31,838 nucleotides of DNA from an archaeon. Its GTDB lineage: Archaea > B1Sed10-29 > WALL01. Shown one piece after another: positions 14,200-21,422 of the stretch (within the stretch, counting starts at the first letter, position 1; every line of letters starts with the position of its first letter). The notes beneath the pieces were generated by a model. That model searched no databases. It saw only the letters and a list, made by a program, of their open reading frames with translations, and had not been told where the DNA came from. The position numbers and the translations under genes are program-made. The stretch lies in the NCBI GenBank assembly GCA_030592525.1, contig JAUVIW010000001.1:1-31838 (forward strand), given 5' to 3'.

Positions 14200-17157
14200 T
14201 TACCACCACCCAAACGTGCTTTGCCACGCACTCTTGAGCTCGGACACATCCTCGCTGATTATCTCGCCGCCCGCGCCAGTGACCACAATGCGCGCGTCGC
14301 CCGTCACCTCGCCCAGGTGCGTGAACGCAACGCCCTGCATTGCCAGCTCGAAATCATTCTTCTTGTCCGCGGGAACAGTGACCACAAAGCGCCCGCCGCT
14401 CTCCGAGTAAAGCGCGCGCACGTCATCAAGCTTCAGCGGCTTGAGGTCGATGTGCAGGCCCAGCCCGCCAGCGAAAGCCACTTGCGCAAGCGCAATGCCA
14501 AGCCCACCGCGGTAGCAGCCGTGGCATGATGCCACCAGCCCGGAGTGAATCGCCTTTGCAACACCCTTGTACACAGTTCGTGCATTGTTCTTGTCCAGCA
14601 CCGGAACATTCTTTCCCACGTGCCCGAGCATCTCATAGTACTCTGACGCACCGAGCTCGTCCCTTGTCTCACCGACAACGTACACTGCGTCCCCCGCCTT
14701 CTTCGCGTCCATGGAAATACACTTCCCTATGTCGGCGATGCGCGCGACAGCAGTGAACTGGATTGTCGGCAATCCGGATACCTTGTGGCTGTTGCCGTCC
14801 TTGTCCTTGATATTGCTGTCAATGAACATGCTGTCCTTCCCGGAAATGCACGGCGTCCCGAAAGCAGTCGTGTAGTCATACAGCGCCTTATTGGCGCGCA
14901 CGAGCTGCGCGAGCTTGTGCTTGCCGTCAGGGTTCTTCTCAGCGTCATACACTGAGTTAGGCCAGCAGAAATTATCATTCAGTGATATGTGGTCCAGCGA
15001 CCCACCAACGCTAATCACCTTGCGAATCGCTTCGTCCAGCGCAAGCGCGGCCATGTTGTACGCGTCAATCTTGCTGTACTTCGGGTTGATTCCCGCGGCA
15101 ATCGCGAGCCCCTCCTTCCTGTCCAGCAGCGGCTTTATCACGGCCGCGTCGCCCGGCCCGTCGTTCGCAGCGCCGATGAACGGCTTTATCGTGCTGCCGC
15201 CCTGCACCTCATGGTCGTACTGCCTTTCGATGAATTCCTTGCTCGCGATGTTCTCGCGCGCAAGCATGCTCTTCAGCAGCGCAGCGTGATCCTTGACTTC
15301 CCCGAGCGAAGGCTCCTCCTCCAGCTCCGGCTGCCACTCTGCCTCCAGTTGCATTTGCGGAAAGCCCTCGTGCAGGAACGACATGCCCATATACGCAACA
15401 GTCTTTCCGTTGTAAATCACGTGGTACTTGCCCGAGTCAGTGAACGTGCCGAGCACGCTCATCTCAACAGCGTGCTTGTCCGCGAGCTCGCGCAATGCAC
15501 CGAGCTTGTCCTGGTTCACCGCAATCGTCATCCTCTCCTGCGACTCAGACACGAGTATCTCCCACGGGTCAAGCCCCGCGTACTTCAGCGGCACCTTGTC
15601 CAAGTGCAGCTCACACCCGTTGCTGAACTCCGCGCTCTCGCCCACTGAGGAAGACAATCCGCCCGCACCGTTGTCAGTAATGTACTTGTACATGCCCGCG
15701 TCGCGCGCCTCCAGCACAAAGTCCTGCACCTTCTTCTGCGTGAACGGGTCACCTATTTGCACGTGGCCCGCAGTAATCCACTCGCCGCCCTCGAGGCTGC
15801 TCTCTGTCGCGCCGTGGATGCCGTCCTTGCCCACGCGCCCGCCAACCATGACAATGGCGTCGCCCGGCTTGATTTCCTTTGTGTGTGATGGCCAGCCATT
15901 CACTTCCCTGGGCATTATCCCGAATGCAGCCACGTAAATCAGCGGCTTGCCAATCCACCCGCTGTCAAAGAACGTCAGGCCGTAGGGCGTTGGGATGCCG
16001 CTCTTGTTCCCTCCGTCCTTCACGCCCTCGATAACGCCCTCAAGCAGGCGCTTGGGGTGTAATCTGGGCTTGAGCTCGCCATTGTAGAACGGGCTCCCGG
16101 TGCAGAAGCCGTATGTGCCTGCAACTATTTTTGAGCCTATGCCCGTGCCCATTGGGTCCCTGTACACGCCCACAATCCCCGTGATTGAGCCGCCGTACGG
16201 GTCCAGTGCGCTCGGCGAGTTGTGCGTCTCGCACTTTGCCACGTAGTTCCAGTCCTCGTTGAGGCGCGCTACCCCTGCATTGTCCCAGAACGTGGACACA
16301 ATCCAGTCCTTTGTTGCCTCAATCTCCTTCGACGACTTCTTAACATACGTGTTGAACAATGAGTCCACTTTTTCCACGGTGGCGCCGTCCTTGTACGCTA
16401 TCATCGCGTTGAATATCCTGTGCTTGCAGTGCTCGCTCTGCGTCTGCGCAAGCACTTCGAGCTCCACATCAGTCACCTTGTCGCCGAGGCCGACCTTCTT
16501 GCGCTCCTCAACAACAGATTCCTTTGAAAAATAATCCCGAATCACGTGCATGTCCTCAAGGGTGAGGGCAAGGGACCTGTCAGCGCTCAGCTTCTCGAGC
16601 GCCGCGTCATCCAATTGCAGGTCAATCTTCTTGACAGCGGGCTCACGCCCGAGCTCGACTTTTGGGACAATGATGTCGAGCCCCTGTTTCCATTCAGCGT
16701 AAGTGTTCACGCGCGAGTGCTCTATCGAGTCATTCGAAAGAAGCTCCTTTGCAATCCTCTCCGCATCTTCGCGCGACCCGCCTGTTACGCGGTACTGTAC
16801 CGAAGTGTACACTGCCTCATCCTTCTTGAACCCTATTTTCAGCAGGTCCCCAATAGCATTTTGCGAGGTATCCCCTGCGTTATCCTTCACGCCAGGCAGG
16901 AACCCGACCTCAATCGCGTTATCGAACTCGCTTGCTAGCGGGCTGTATGAAGACTCCTGTGTCACAGGGTCAGTGAAAATTTCCGTGCGCACCTTTTCCA
17001 GCTGCCCGTCGTCCAGCGCCGCATCAATGGTGTAGATGTCTACCCGCTCGACATTGCTCACAGGGATGCTGAGATAGTCCTGTATCTTGCTCCTGATGTA
17101 CTCCGCCCTCGCGTCCGGGTGCCCCTTCTTGAACCTCACTTCCAGCCTCTCTGTCAT
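14200..17157 (-). CDS. purL: Phosphoribosylformylglycinamidine synthase PurL with PurS-like N-terminus
   Basis: The 985-residue synthetase component of FGAM synthase. Stand-alone PurL proteins are usually about 700-800 residues and need a separate PurS. Here residues 1 to about 170 form two PurS-like segments (LEVRFKKGHPDARAEYIRSK and YTSVQYRVTGGSREDAERIA, with PGVKDNAGDTSQNAIGDLL between), so PurS is fused in. The catalytic part has SEHCKHRIFNAMIAY and CETHNSPSALDPYGG, the ATP/Mg-binding signatures. PurQ remains a separate gene, making this an intermediate between the three-gene and one-gene arrangements. It overlaps purM by 4 nt (ATGA) and precedes purQ by 2 nt. Confidence 0.95.
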   Translation of the reverse strand: MTERLEVRFKKGHPDARAEYIRSKIQDYLSIPVSNVERVDIYTIDAALDDGQLEKVRTEIFTDPVTQESSYSPLASEFDNAIEVGFLPGVKDNAGDTSQNAIGDLLKIGFKKDEAVYTSVQYRVTGGSREDAERIAKELLSNDSIEHSRVNTYAEWKQGLDIIVPKVELGREPAVKKIDLQLDDAALEKLSADRSLALTLEDMHVIRDYFSKESVVEERKKVGLGDKVTDVELEVLAQTQSEHCKHRIFNAMIAYKDGATVEKVDSLFNTYVKKSSKEIEATKDWIVSTFWDNAGVARLNEDWNYVAKCETHNSPSALDPYGGSITGIVGVYRDPMGTGIGSKIVAGTYGFCTGSPFYNGELKPRLHPKRLLEGVIEGVKDGGNKSGIPTPYGLTFFDSGWIGKPLIYVAAFGIMPREVNGWPSHTKEIKPGDAIVMVGGRVGKDGIHGATESSLEGGEWITAGHVQIGDPFTQKKVQDFVLEARDAGMYKYITDNGAGGLSSSVGESAEFSNGCELHLDKVPLKYAGLDPWEILVSESQERMTIAVNQDKLGALRELADKHAVEMSVLGTFTDSGKYHVIYNGKTVAYMGMSFLHEGFPQMQLEAEWQPELEEEPSLGEVKDHAALLKSMLARENIASKEFIERQYDHEVQGGSTIKPFIGAANDGPGDAAVIKPLLDRKEGLAIAAGINPKYSKIDAYNMAALALDEAIRKVISVGGSLDHISLNDNFCWPNSVYDAEKNPDGKHKLAQLVRANKALYDYTTAFGTPCISGKDSMFIDSNIKDKDGNSHKVSGLPTIQFTAVARIADIGKCISMDAKKAGDAVYVVGETRDELGASEYYEMLGHVGKNVPVLDKNNARTVYKGVAKAIHSGLVASCHGCYRGGLGIALAQVAFAGGLGLHIDLKPLKLDDVRALYSESGGRFVVTVPADKKNDFELAMQGVAFTHLGEVTGDARIVVTGAGGEIISEDVSELKSAWQSTFGWW

Positions 17158-18146
17158 AATACCATCCTCTTGCCGTTATGCTCCACTACAGACCGTTTCT
17201 CATCAGTGGCCTTCCCTATTACCTCTCCGCCCACTGCCTGCGCAACGCTATCCGCGTCGCTCTTGTCCACGACCAGGGCAAAGCCCCAGCCCATGTTGAA
17301 CGTGCGGAACATCTCCTCATCCGCGACATTTCCAGCCTCCTGTATCTTCGCGAAAATGTCATGCGGCTTGAAGTTATTGAACTCGAATCCCACGCCGAGC
17401 TTCAGGAACTTCAGGTAAGCGTCTCCGGTAATGTGCACCGCAGCGTGCACGTCAAAGTCATTGAATGCCTTGAGCAGGGGCTTCACGTAAATCTTTGTTG
17501 GCTCCAGTGCCTGTAACAGCAGCTCCCTGTTCTCGTTCGCGTCGTATTTGCCGCCCCACTCGGTGAACAGCGCACGCCGCACGAGGCTTATCCCGTTGCT
17601 GTGCACACCCGAGCTGCGCATGCCGACGACCGCATCGCCGTCGCGCACCTTTTCCCCGGTGATAATCGAGCCCTTTTCCACTTCGCCAACGCAGTCGCAG
17701 TTGATGTGGTACAATGTCTTCATCAGCTCGGGGACATCAGCGGTCTCCCCGCCAATCAGCGGTGCGTTTGACTGCCGCGCGCCCTCGTTCAAGCCCTTTT
17801 GCAGCTCGTTCAGTATCCCCGGCTCGCTCTTCTTGATGTCAATCACGTCCGTGATTGCCAGGGGCTCTGCACCGCAGCGGACGCAGTCGTTTGCAACCAT
17901 CGCAATCGCGTCAATGCCGATTGTGTCGTGCTTGCCGGCCAATTCGGCAATCAGTACCTTGGTGCCCACGCCGTCACACGTCTTCACTTGGTACCCATCG
18001 CGCGTTTTGTATACCATGTTGAACGGCGTTTTGATCGGCTTGCCGTACTTCGCCAGCGAATACGTCGATGTAAAGCCCTCAAACACCTTTTTGGCTGTTT
18101 CTCTCGTGTCGCGGTCAACACCTGTATCAGCATAAGTTAGATTCAT
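17154..18146 (-). CDS. purM: Phosphoribosylformylglycinamidine cyclo-ligase (AIR synthase) PurM
   Basis: A 330-residue enzyme converting FGAM to aminoimidazole ribotide with ATP, the step after PurL/PurQ. The family start MNLTYADTGVD, the ATP-binding KTCDGVGTKVLIA, GIDAIAMVANDCVRCGAEPLA and LIGGETADVPEL are all present; PurM shares its fold with PurL. GGAGGGAACAGAATG places a Shine-Dalgarno site 7 nt before the ATG at 18146. It is the first gene of the purM-purL-purQ operon, so the two consecutive steps are co-expressed. No other pur gene lies in the window. Confidence 0.95.
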   Translation of the reverse strand: MNLTYADTGVDRDTRETAKKVFEGFTSTYSLAKYGKPIKTPFNMVYKTRDGYQVKTCDGVGTKVLIAELAGKHDTIGIDAIAMVANDCVRCGAEPLAITDVIDIKKSEPGILNELQKGLNEGARQSNAPLIGGETADVPELMKTLYHINCDCVGEVEKGSIITGEKVRDGDAVVGMRSSGVHSNGISLVRRALFTEWGGKYDANENRELLLQALEPTKIYVKPLLKAFNDFDVHAAVHITGDAYLKFLKLGVGFEFNNFKPHDIFAKIQEAGNVADEEMFRTFNMGWGFALVVDKSDADSVAQAVGGEVIGKATDEKRSVVEHNGKRMVL

Positions 18147-18250
18147 TCTGTTCCCTCCATTCCCCTGCTTGAAGGCACGTAATTTTCTAGCCCTATGGCT
18201 CCGCTCATTAGCGTAAACACCCCACTAGAACACGTTTCATACGCAAGACC

Positions 18251-18260
18251 CTTATTTAAA
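18251..18260 (-). promoter_or_regulatory. Probable TATA box of the pur operon
   Basis: TTTAAATAAG on the minus strand. The usual spacing puts the start of transcription near 18228, leaving an 80-nt leader before purM, consistent with purM having a Shine-Dalgarno site. No PurR-type operator was recognised. Confidence 0.4.
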
Positions 18261-18330
18261 GCTGTTAGCCCTCCATATAAAATAAGGCGCGTTTGCATGA
18301 ATGTTGCAGTGCCCGGCTTTCCCATAACCG

Positions 18331-18338
18331 TTTTTATA
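18331..18338 (+). promoter_or_regulatory. TATA box for the gene at 18364
   Basis: TTTTTATA lies 26-33 nt before the ATG at 18364, giving a leaderless or nearly leaderless transcript for the two-gene unit with the ThiI-like protein. Confidence 0.5.
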
Positions 18339-18363
18339 CCTTAGCGCCAAGAATACGGGTACA

Positions 18364-18606
18364 ATGGAATTCTTCACTATCAAGCCGTGCAAGACGCAGG
18401 CGGCGTACGTTGTCGAGCCGAAGAAGCCGCTGCACCTGGACCTCAAAGCGCTCAAGGTGCCGTTCGATATCACGGCACGCACGCCGGTCCTCATGGCCAT
18501 GCGCATTGACGGCGTCGACGTATCCCTCTATCCCAGCGGCAAGATGCTCATCCAGTGCGACGAGCCCGAGTGCATCGCAAAAAAAGTGTGGGGGGAAGTG
18601 GCATGA
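18364..18606 (+). CDS. Small TBP-like/Pcc1-like domain protein, unknown function
   Basis: An 80-residue protein. The central segment MRIDGVDVSLYPSGKMLIQC resembles the strand-turn-strand of TBP-like and Pcc1-like half domains, where a YPSGK-type turn contacts nucleic acid; this is a visual resemblance, not a confirmed match. It has three Cys, two of them near the C-terminus (IQCDEPECIAKK). Its stop overlaps the start of the ThiI-like gene as ATGA, so the two are tightly coupled. A possible role is to supply the tRNA-binding function missing from its partner. Confidence 0.65.
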   Translation: MEFFTIKPCKTQAAYVVEPKKPLHLDLKALKVPFDITARTPVLMAMRIDGVDVSLYPSGKMLIQCDEPECIAKKVWGEVA

Positions 18607-19214
18607 AAGGCGTAACCCTCGTGAGCGGGGGCATTGACTCCCCTGTGTCAACACACTTACTGGCTGACAAGGCTGAACTGGTGCCATTGTACTTCACGAA
18701 CTACCCTTTCAGCGGCGAGGACACGAAGGACCGCGCCATCGCATCAGTGAAAAAGCTCCAAGGGCTGCATGACAACATCCCTGACCTGGTCATCTTGCCG
18801 CACGGCCAGAACCTCGAGGCCTTTGCCTCGAAGTGCGAGCGCCGCATGACCTGCGTCCTCTGCAAGCGCATGATGGTGAGGGTGGCATCGGCATACGCCA
18901 AGAGCGTTGGCGCCTCGTTCCTCGTGATGGGCGACTCACTGGGACAGGTGGCGAGCCAAACACTGACCAATCTCGCTGTGGTCGAGCAGGCCGCCTCCCT
19001 GCCCGTGGTCAGGCCCTTAATCGGCCTGGACAAGGAGGAGATAATCAGGATAGCGAGGGAGATAGGCACGTTCGGTGTCAGCACGAGCTCCGCGATGTGC
19101 TGCTCCATTGTTCCTGACAAGCCCTCAACCGCGGCAGTGCTCGAGGCAGTGCTTGAGGAAGAGAAAAAGGTGGATATCGCCGCTTTGGTGGCGCAGACAC
19201 TTAAAGGTTTATAA
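18603..19214 (+). CDS. ThiI-like tRNA sulfurtransferase domain protein without THUMP
   Basis: A 203-residue PP-loop ATPase corresponding to the C-terminal AANH domain of ThiI. SGGIDSPVS at 8-16 is the PP-loop; MGDSLGQVASQT at 109-120 is the ThiI hallmark. The family adenylates tRNA U8 to make 4-thiouridine. The NFLD/THUMP tRNA-binding part and the rhodanese domain are absent. C84 and C87 form a CxxC (MTCVLCKR) comparable to the CxxC reported to be needed in methanogen ThiI, where it holds an iron-sulfur cluster. C166/C167 (MCCSIVP) also match the family. The start is fixed by the ATGA overlap with the upstream gene. Confidence 0.82.
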   Translation: MKGVTLVSGGIDSPVSTHLLADKAELVPLYFTNYPFSGEDTKDRAIASVKKLQGLHDNIPDLVILPHGQNLEAFASKCERRMTCVLCKRMMVRVASAYAKSVGASFLVMGDSLGQVASQTLTNLAVVEQAASLPVVRPLIGLDKEEIIRIAREIGTFGVSTSSAMCCSIVPDKPSTAAVLEAVLEEEKKVDIAALVAQTLKGL

Positions 19215-19216
19215 AG
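19208..19216 (+). promoter_or_regulatory. TATA box for the 47-residue protein gene
   Basis: TTTATAAAG lies 25-33 nt upstream of the ATG at 19241 and overlaps the ThiI-like stop codon. It supports a separate leaderless transcript for the two following genes. Confidence 0.55.
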
Positions 19217-19240
19217 TTTTTTGACTATAACTAAGAGCAC

Positions 19241-19384
19241 ATGCCACGCACTAAAGCTACAAAGCGTTCCACTGGCTGTGGGGTGGCGGCTAAGGTTGTT
19301 GACAAGTATGGCATCTGTGATGTTGCGTGCACCTCCGCAAAGAAGCGCAAGTGTGAGCACCACAAGAAAAAGGTGAAAAAATGA
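19241..19384 (+). CDS. Very small basic Cys/His-rich protein
   Basis: A 47-residue ORF with ATG at 19241 and TGA at 19382-19384. It is strongly basic (about 15 Lys/Arg) with Cys at 13, 26, 30 and 38 and HH at 40-41, so a zinc-binding mini-domain is plausible. Support for it being real comes from the well-placed TATA box 25-33 nt upstream and from the ATGA overlap with the following membrane-anchored protein. It is a probable nucleic-acid-binding protein by composition; no family is recognised. Confidence 0.6.
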   Translation: MPRTKATKRSTGCGVAAKVVDKYGICDVACTSAKKRKCEHHKKKVKK

Positions 19385-19983
19385 ATGTAGATGTATCAAC
19401 CCTCGCGATAATCGGCGTCGTACTGCTCCTAGTGGCTGGAGTGTTCGTTGGCGTCATACTCCTTGGCGTAGTGGGCTATGTTGCTATAGCAAACCCCTTG
19501 ACGCCACCGGTGGTCGACCCGTCGGAGATAGCGTCGGAGGAAGGTGCGAAATGGGTTAACACGAGTGCGTCGACAGGCGCGTTAACCAATTCTGCGGCAG
19601 TGCCGGACACCCCAATAACGCCTGTCACTCCTGCAACGCCGGACACCCCCGCGACGCCTGATACTCCTGTTTCCAATGGCTGTTCCAATCCCTCCGGTGC
19701 GGAGGGTGCGATGAGCTGCAGTGGCAGTGAGGTCAAGCAGTGCACCAATGGCATCTGGGTAACAACGGAATCGTGTGGCTCCGGTTTCCAGTGCCTTGAC
19801 GGCGCGTGCAGCGCGGTCTCGAACTGCCAGTTCCCGACAGGGGAGCATGGCGGCACAATGTGCTCCTCGAAGGACGCCACGCACACGGCGATACAGTACG
19901 TGTGGACATGCAACAACGGCAACTGGGAGTACACCGAGGACTGCAGCTCACCGACCCATTGCGTTAACGGCGCGTGTACGTAA
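19381..19983 (+). CDS. Membrane-anchored surface protein with two Cys6 repeats
   Basis: A 200-residue protein. Residues 8-37 form one long hydrophobic anchor. A Thr/Pro linker at about 74-97 repeats TPDTPATPDTP-type units. Two tandem six-cysteine modules follow, at 101-143 (Cys 101, 113, 121, 132, 138, 143) and 149-199 (Cys 149, 161, 177, 188, 194, 199). Both share the pattern G..G...C then C-(T/N)-NG-x-W, TE.C, C, GAC, so they arose by duplication. The modules are probably extracellular and disulfide-bonded, possibly for adhesion or binding. It overlaps the 47-residue gene by 4 nt. Confidence 0.78.
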   Translation: MNVDVSTLAIIGVVLLLVAGVFVGVILLGVVGYVAIANPLTPPVVDPSEIASEEGAKWVNTSASTGALTNSAAVPDTPITPVTPATPDTPATPDTPVSNGCSNPSGAEGAMSCSGSEVKQCTNGIWVTTESCGSGFQCLDGACSAVSNCQFPTGEHGGTMCSSKDATHTAIQYVWTCNNGNWEYTEDCSSPTHCVNGACT

Positions 19984-20005
19984 GGCGCAAGGGCTGAGTG
20001 ATAAT

Positions 20006-20278
20006 ATGAAGATAGAGACGCCGTGGGGATACGTGGAAACCCTCAACGAGTCCAAGGACTTAAGCGTTTCCATGCTTGTTATCCACCCCGGGAAGGAAGT
20101 TCCTAACCACTACCACAAAGTGATGAAGGAGGTTGAGGTGGAGATGGACTCAGGAGCCGTGCACGTGTGGAAGCAGGGCGAGCCACACGGATACAAGAAC
20201 AATACTGATAAGGAGAAGCGCGTGCTCTGCATCGCCATCCCTGGGTACGATCCAACTGATGAATATTCTATGGACTAA
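20006..20278 (+). CDS. Small cupin-domain protein
   Basis: A 90-residue single cupin barrel. Motif 1 is visible as G-KEVPN-HYH-KVMK-E-VEVEMDSG (metal ligands HxH and E), and motif 2 is degenerate, GEPHGYKN, retaining the His and the Asn. Family members are mannose-6-phosphate-isomerase-like small metal-binding enzymes or sensors; the substrate is unknown. The ATG at 20006 is chosen because the upstream part of the open frame overlaps the preceding gene out of frame. It is the last GC-rich gene before the AT-rich homing endonuclease. Confidence 0.8.
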   Translation: MKIETPWGYVETLNESKDLSVSMLVIHPGKEVPNHYHKVMKEVEVEMDSGAVHVWKQGEPHGYKNNTDKEKRVLCIAIPGYDPTDEYSMD

Positions 20279-20401
20279 TTACAGGTTTGTAATTGTTACT
20301 TCCGCTCTTTCTTGGCATCTCTTTGTGCAGGGGGATAATCCCATTGAAGGGTTCTCGGAAAGCTTAATCCGTAACTAATTTTTATTGAATGCGATTAATT
20401 A

Positions 20402-21130
20402 ATGCCAATGAACTTGCAAGGGGTTTTGGAGTCGCCAGCTTTCTTTGAGTTAGCTGGAGCGATTATGGGTGATGGCCACTTAAAATTTTCTCCTGAGAAG
20501 CATTATTATGGGATAACAATTTCTGGTGACTTAACTGAGGATAGGGATTATATCGTTAATCTAGCTAAGCTGATAACATCTCTTCTAGGCAAATCACCAG
20601 TTATAAAAGAAAGAGTAAAGTATGGTGTAGTTTACTTAGAGCTCAGTTCAAAAGAATTACTTTACTTCTTGGTTGAAAAATGTGGGTTTATTTGCAATAA
20701 AGAGAAACGGATAAATGGCGCACCCAAAATTGTTCTTAAGACTACGGATTCAAGTAAACTAACTGCATTTATTCGAGGATTGTTTGATACTGATGGAACC
20801 ATATTCTTTGGAAAAAAAGGGACCTACAGTACACATGTTTATCCTATGATTGAGTTGAAGATGTCTAATTACGCTTTGATTACGGATGCGCAAAGAATCC
20901 TCCGTTCCTTGGGCTTTGAGCCCCGCGTCCGTTGCGCAGGCAGTCCAACTGACTACTGCTTGTATCTTTCTGGCACAAAAAATCTGTCTAAATGGATGAG
21001 CAATATTGGATTTAGTAACCCAAAACATCTTACTAAATATGAGGTATGGGCTCGTTTCGGTGAATGCCTGCCAAGGACCACCTTGAAAGAAAGGTATTTA
21101 TTACTGGGCGATAAAACCCTTACTTGCTAA
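20402..21130 (+). CDS. LAGLIDADG homing endonuclease, free-standing
   Basis: A 242-residue double-motif homing endonuclease. The first motif is LAGAIMGDG (17-25, catalytic D24) and the second is FIRGLFDTDG (123-132, catalytic D131), so it should act as a monomer on an asymmetric 18-24 bp site. No splicing (intein) motifs are present. The gene looks much more AT-rich than its flanks, a sign of transfer. Its TAA stop ends at 21130 and the tRNA begins at 21131. The 123 bp upstream of its ATG hold no other gene; a TTTTTATTG element near 20380-20388 could be its promoter. Confidence 0.92.
   Translation: MPMNLQGVLESPAFFELAGAIMGDGHLKFSPEKHYYGITISGDLTEDRDYIVNLAKLITSLLGKSPVIKERVKYGVVYLELSSKELLYFLVEKCGFICNKEKRINGAPKIVLKTTDSSKLTAFIRGLFDTDGTIFFGKKGTYSTHVYPMIELKMSNYALITDAQRILRSLGFEPRVRCAGSPTDYCLYLSGTKNLSKWMSNIGFSNPKHLTKYEVWARFGECLPRTTLKERYLLLGDKTLTC
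21095..21103 (+). promoter_or_regulatory. Putative tRNA-Cys promoter inside the endonuclease gene
   Basis: TATTTATTA lies 28-36 nt upstream of the tRNA 5' end, within the last codons of the homing endonuclease gene. If used, the tRNA depends on sequence carried by the mobile gene. Confidence 0.4.
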
Positions 21131-21149
21131 GCGGAGGTGGCAGAGCGGC

Positions 21150-21182
21150 CAGTCAAGCGAGTCAGCTTGCTTGATTCGCGAG
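21150..21182 (+). other. tRNA intron in the D-loop (33 nt)
   Basis: Its internal architecture is 1 nt, an 8-bp stem (21151-21158 with 21169-21176, including one G-U), a 10-nt loop, the 3' strand of the central helix (CGCG) and 2 nt. Three-nucleotide bulges (21148-21150 and 21181-21183) flank a central helix with 3 of 4 pairs, a relaxed bulge-helix-bulge. Excision restores the D-arm GCAGAGCGGCTATGC with GCA/TGC pairing; the junction is near position 20. Confidence 0.72.
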
Positions 21183-21192
21183 TATGCACCCG

Positions 21193-21225
21193 TCGCCTGA
21201 AACTTTCGAGGTTCAGGCGGGTGAA
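21193..21225 (+). other. tRNA intron in the anticodon stem (33 nt, position 30/31)
   Basis: A strict bulge-helix-bulge. The inner stem is CGCCTGAA (21194-21201) with TTCAGGCG (21212-21219) and a 10-nt loop; the central 4-bp helix is CACC (21187-21190) with GGTG (21220-21223); the 3-nt bulges are 21191-21193 and 21224-21226. Cutting after the second base of each bulge restores a perfect anticodon stem CCCGG/CCGGG. The location is non-canonical (30/31 rather than 37/38). Confidence 0.82.
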
Positions 21226-21287
21226 GCTGCAGACCGGGAGACTCGAGTTCAAATCTCGACCTCCGCTCCAACATTTAAGTGATTACC

Positions 21288-21422
21288 ATGGCGTTAACCA
21301 GCTTACGGCCGAAGAAAAGCTTCTGGGAAAAGCACCCCAGATTTGACTTAGCGCTCGCAATCGCGATGATTATCGCGGCAATCGCTGTCTCGGCGTTCAT
21401 CCTCACAAAGGGGTTCACATGA
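21288..21422 (+). CDS. 44-residue single-span membrane protein coupled to cysS
   Basis: ATG at 21288, TGA at 21420-21422. The protein has a basic N-terminus (SLRPKKSFWEKHPRFD), one hydrophobic helix at about 21-39 and a short polar end. Its stop overlaps the cysS start as ATGA, so translation of the two is coupled, which supports it being real. A role in placing the synthetase at the membrane is possible but unproven; it may also be only an upstream reading frame affecting cysS translation. Confidence 0.58.
   Translation: MALTSLRPKKSFWEKHPRFDLALAIAMIIAAIAVSAFILTKGFT

Larger units (their letters stand above)
21131..21270 (+). tRNA. tRNA-Cys(GCA) with two introns
   Basis: The acceptor stem is GCGGAGG (21131-21137) with CCTCCGC (21260-21266), then U73 and an encoded CCA. 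The T-arm is TCGAG-TTCAAAT-CTCGA (21243-21259). Removing 21150-21182 and 21193-21225 leaves a regular 71-nt tRNA: D-arm GCAGAGCGGCTATGC; A26; anticodon arm CCCGG-CTGCAGA-CCGGG with anticodon GCA at 21229-21231; and variable loop AGAC, giving a G15-C48 Levitt pair. U73 is the classic cysteine identity base, and cysS follows directly. Without the two removals no regular tRNA can be folded: the unspliced gene is 140 nt. The anticodon and splice sites were derived by hand folding. Confidence 0.85.

Noticed and set aside
18298..18345. 15-codon frame upstream of the gene at 18364
   Set aside because: A better TATA box (18331-18338) for the downstream gene lies inside it, so it is probably not on the transcript.
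21131..21270. A class II tRNA-Ser (anticodon GCT at 21169-21171) with a single 52-nt intron
   Set aside because: It leaves a mismatch in the anticodon stem, an irregular D-arm and an unpaired variable arm, and does not explain U73. The two-intron tRNA-Cys model pairs fully.
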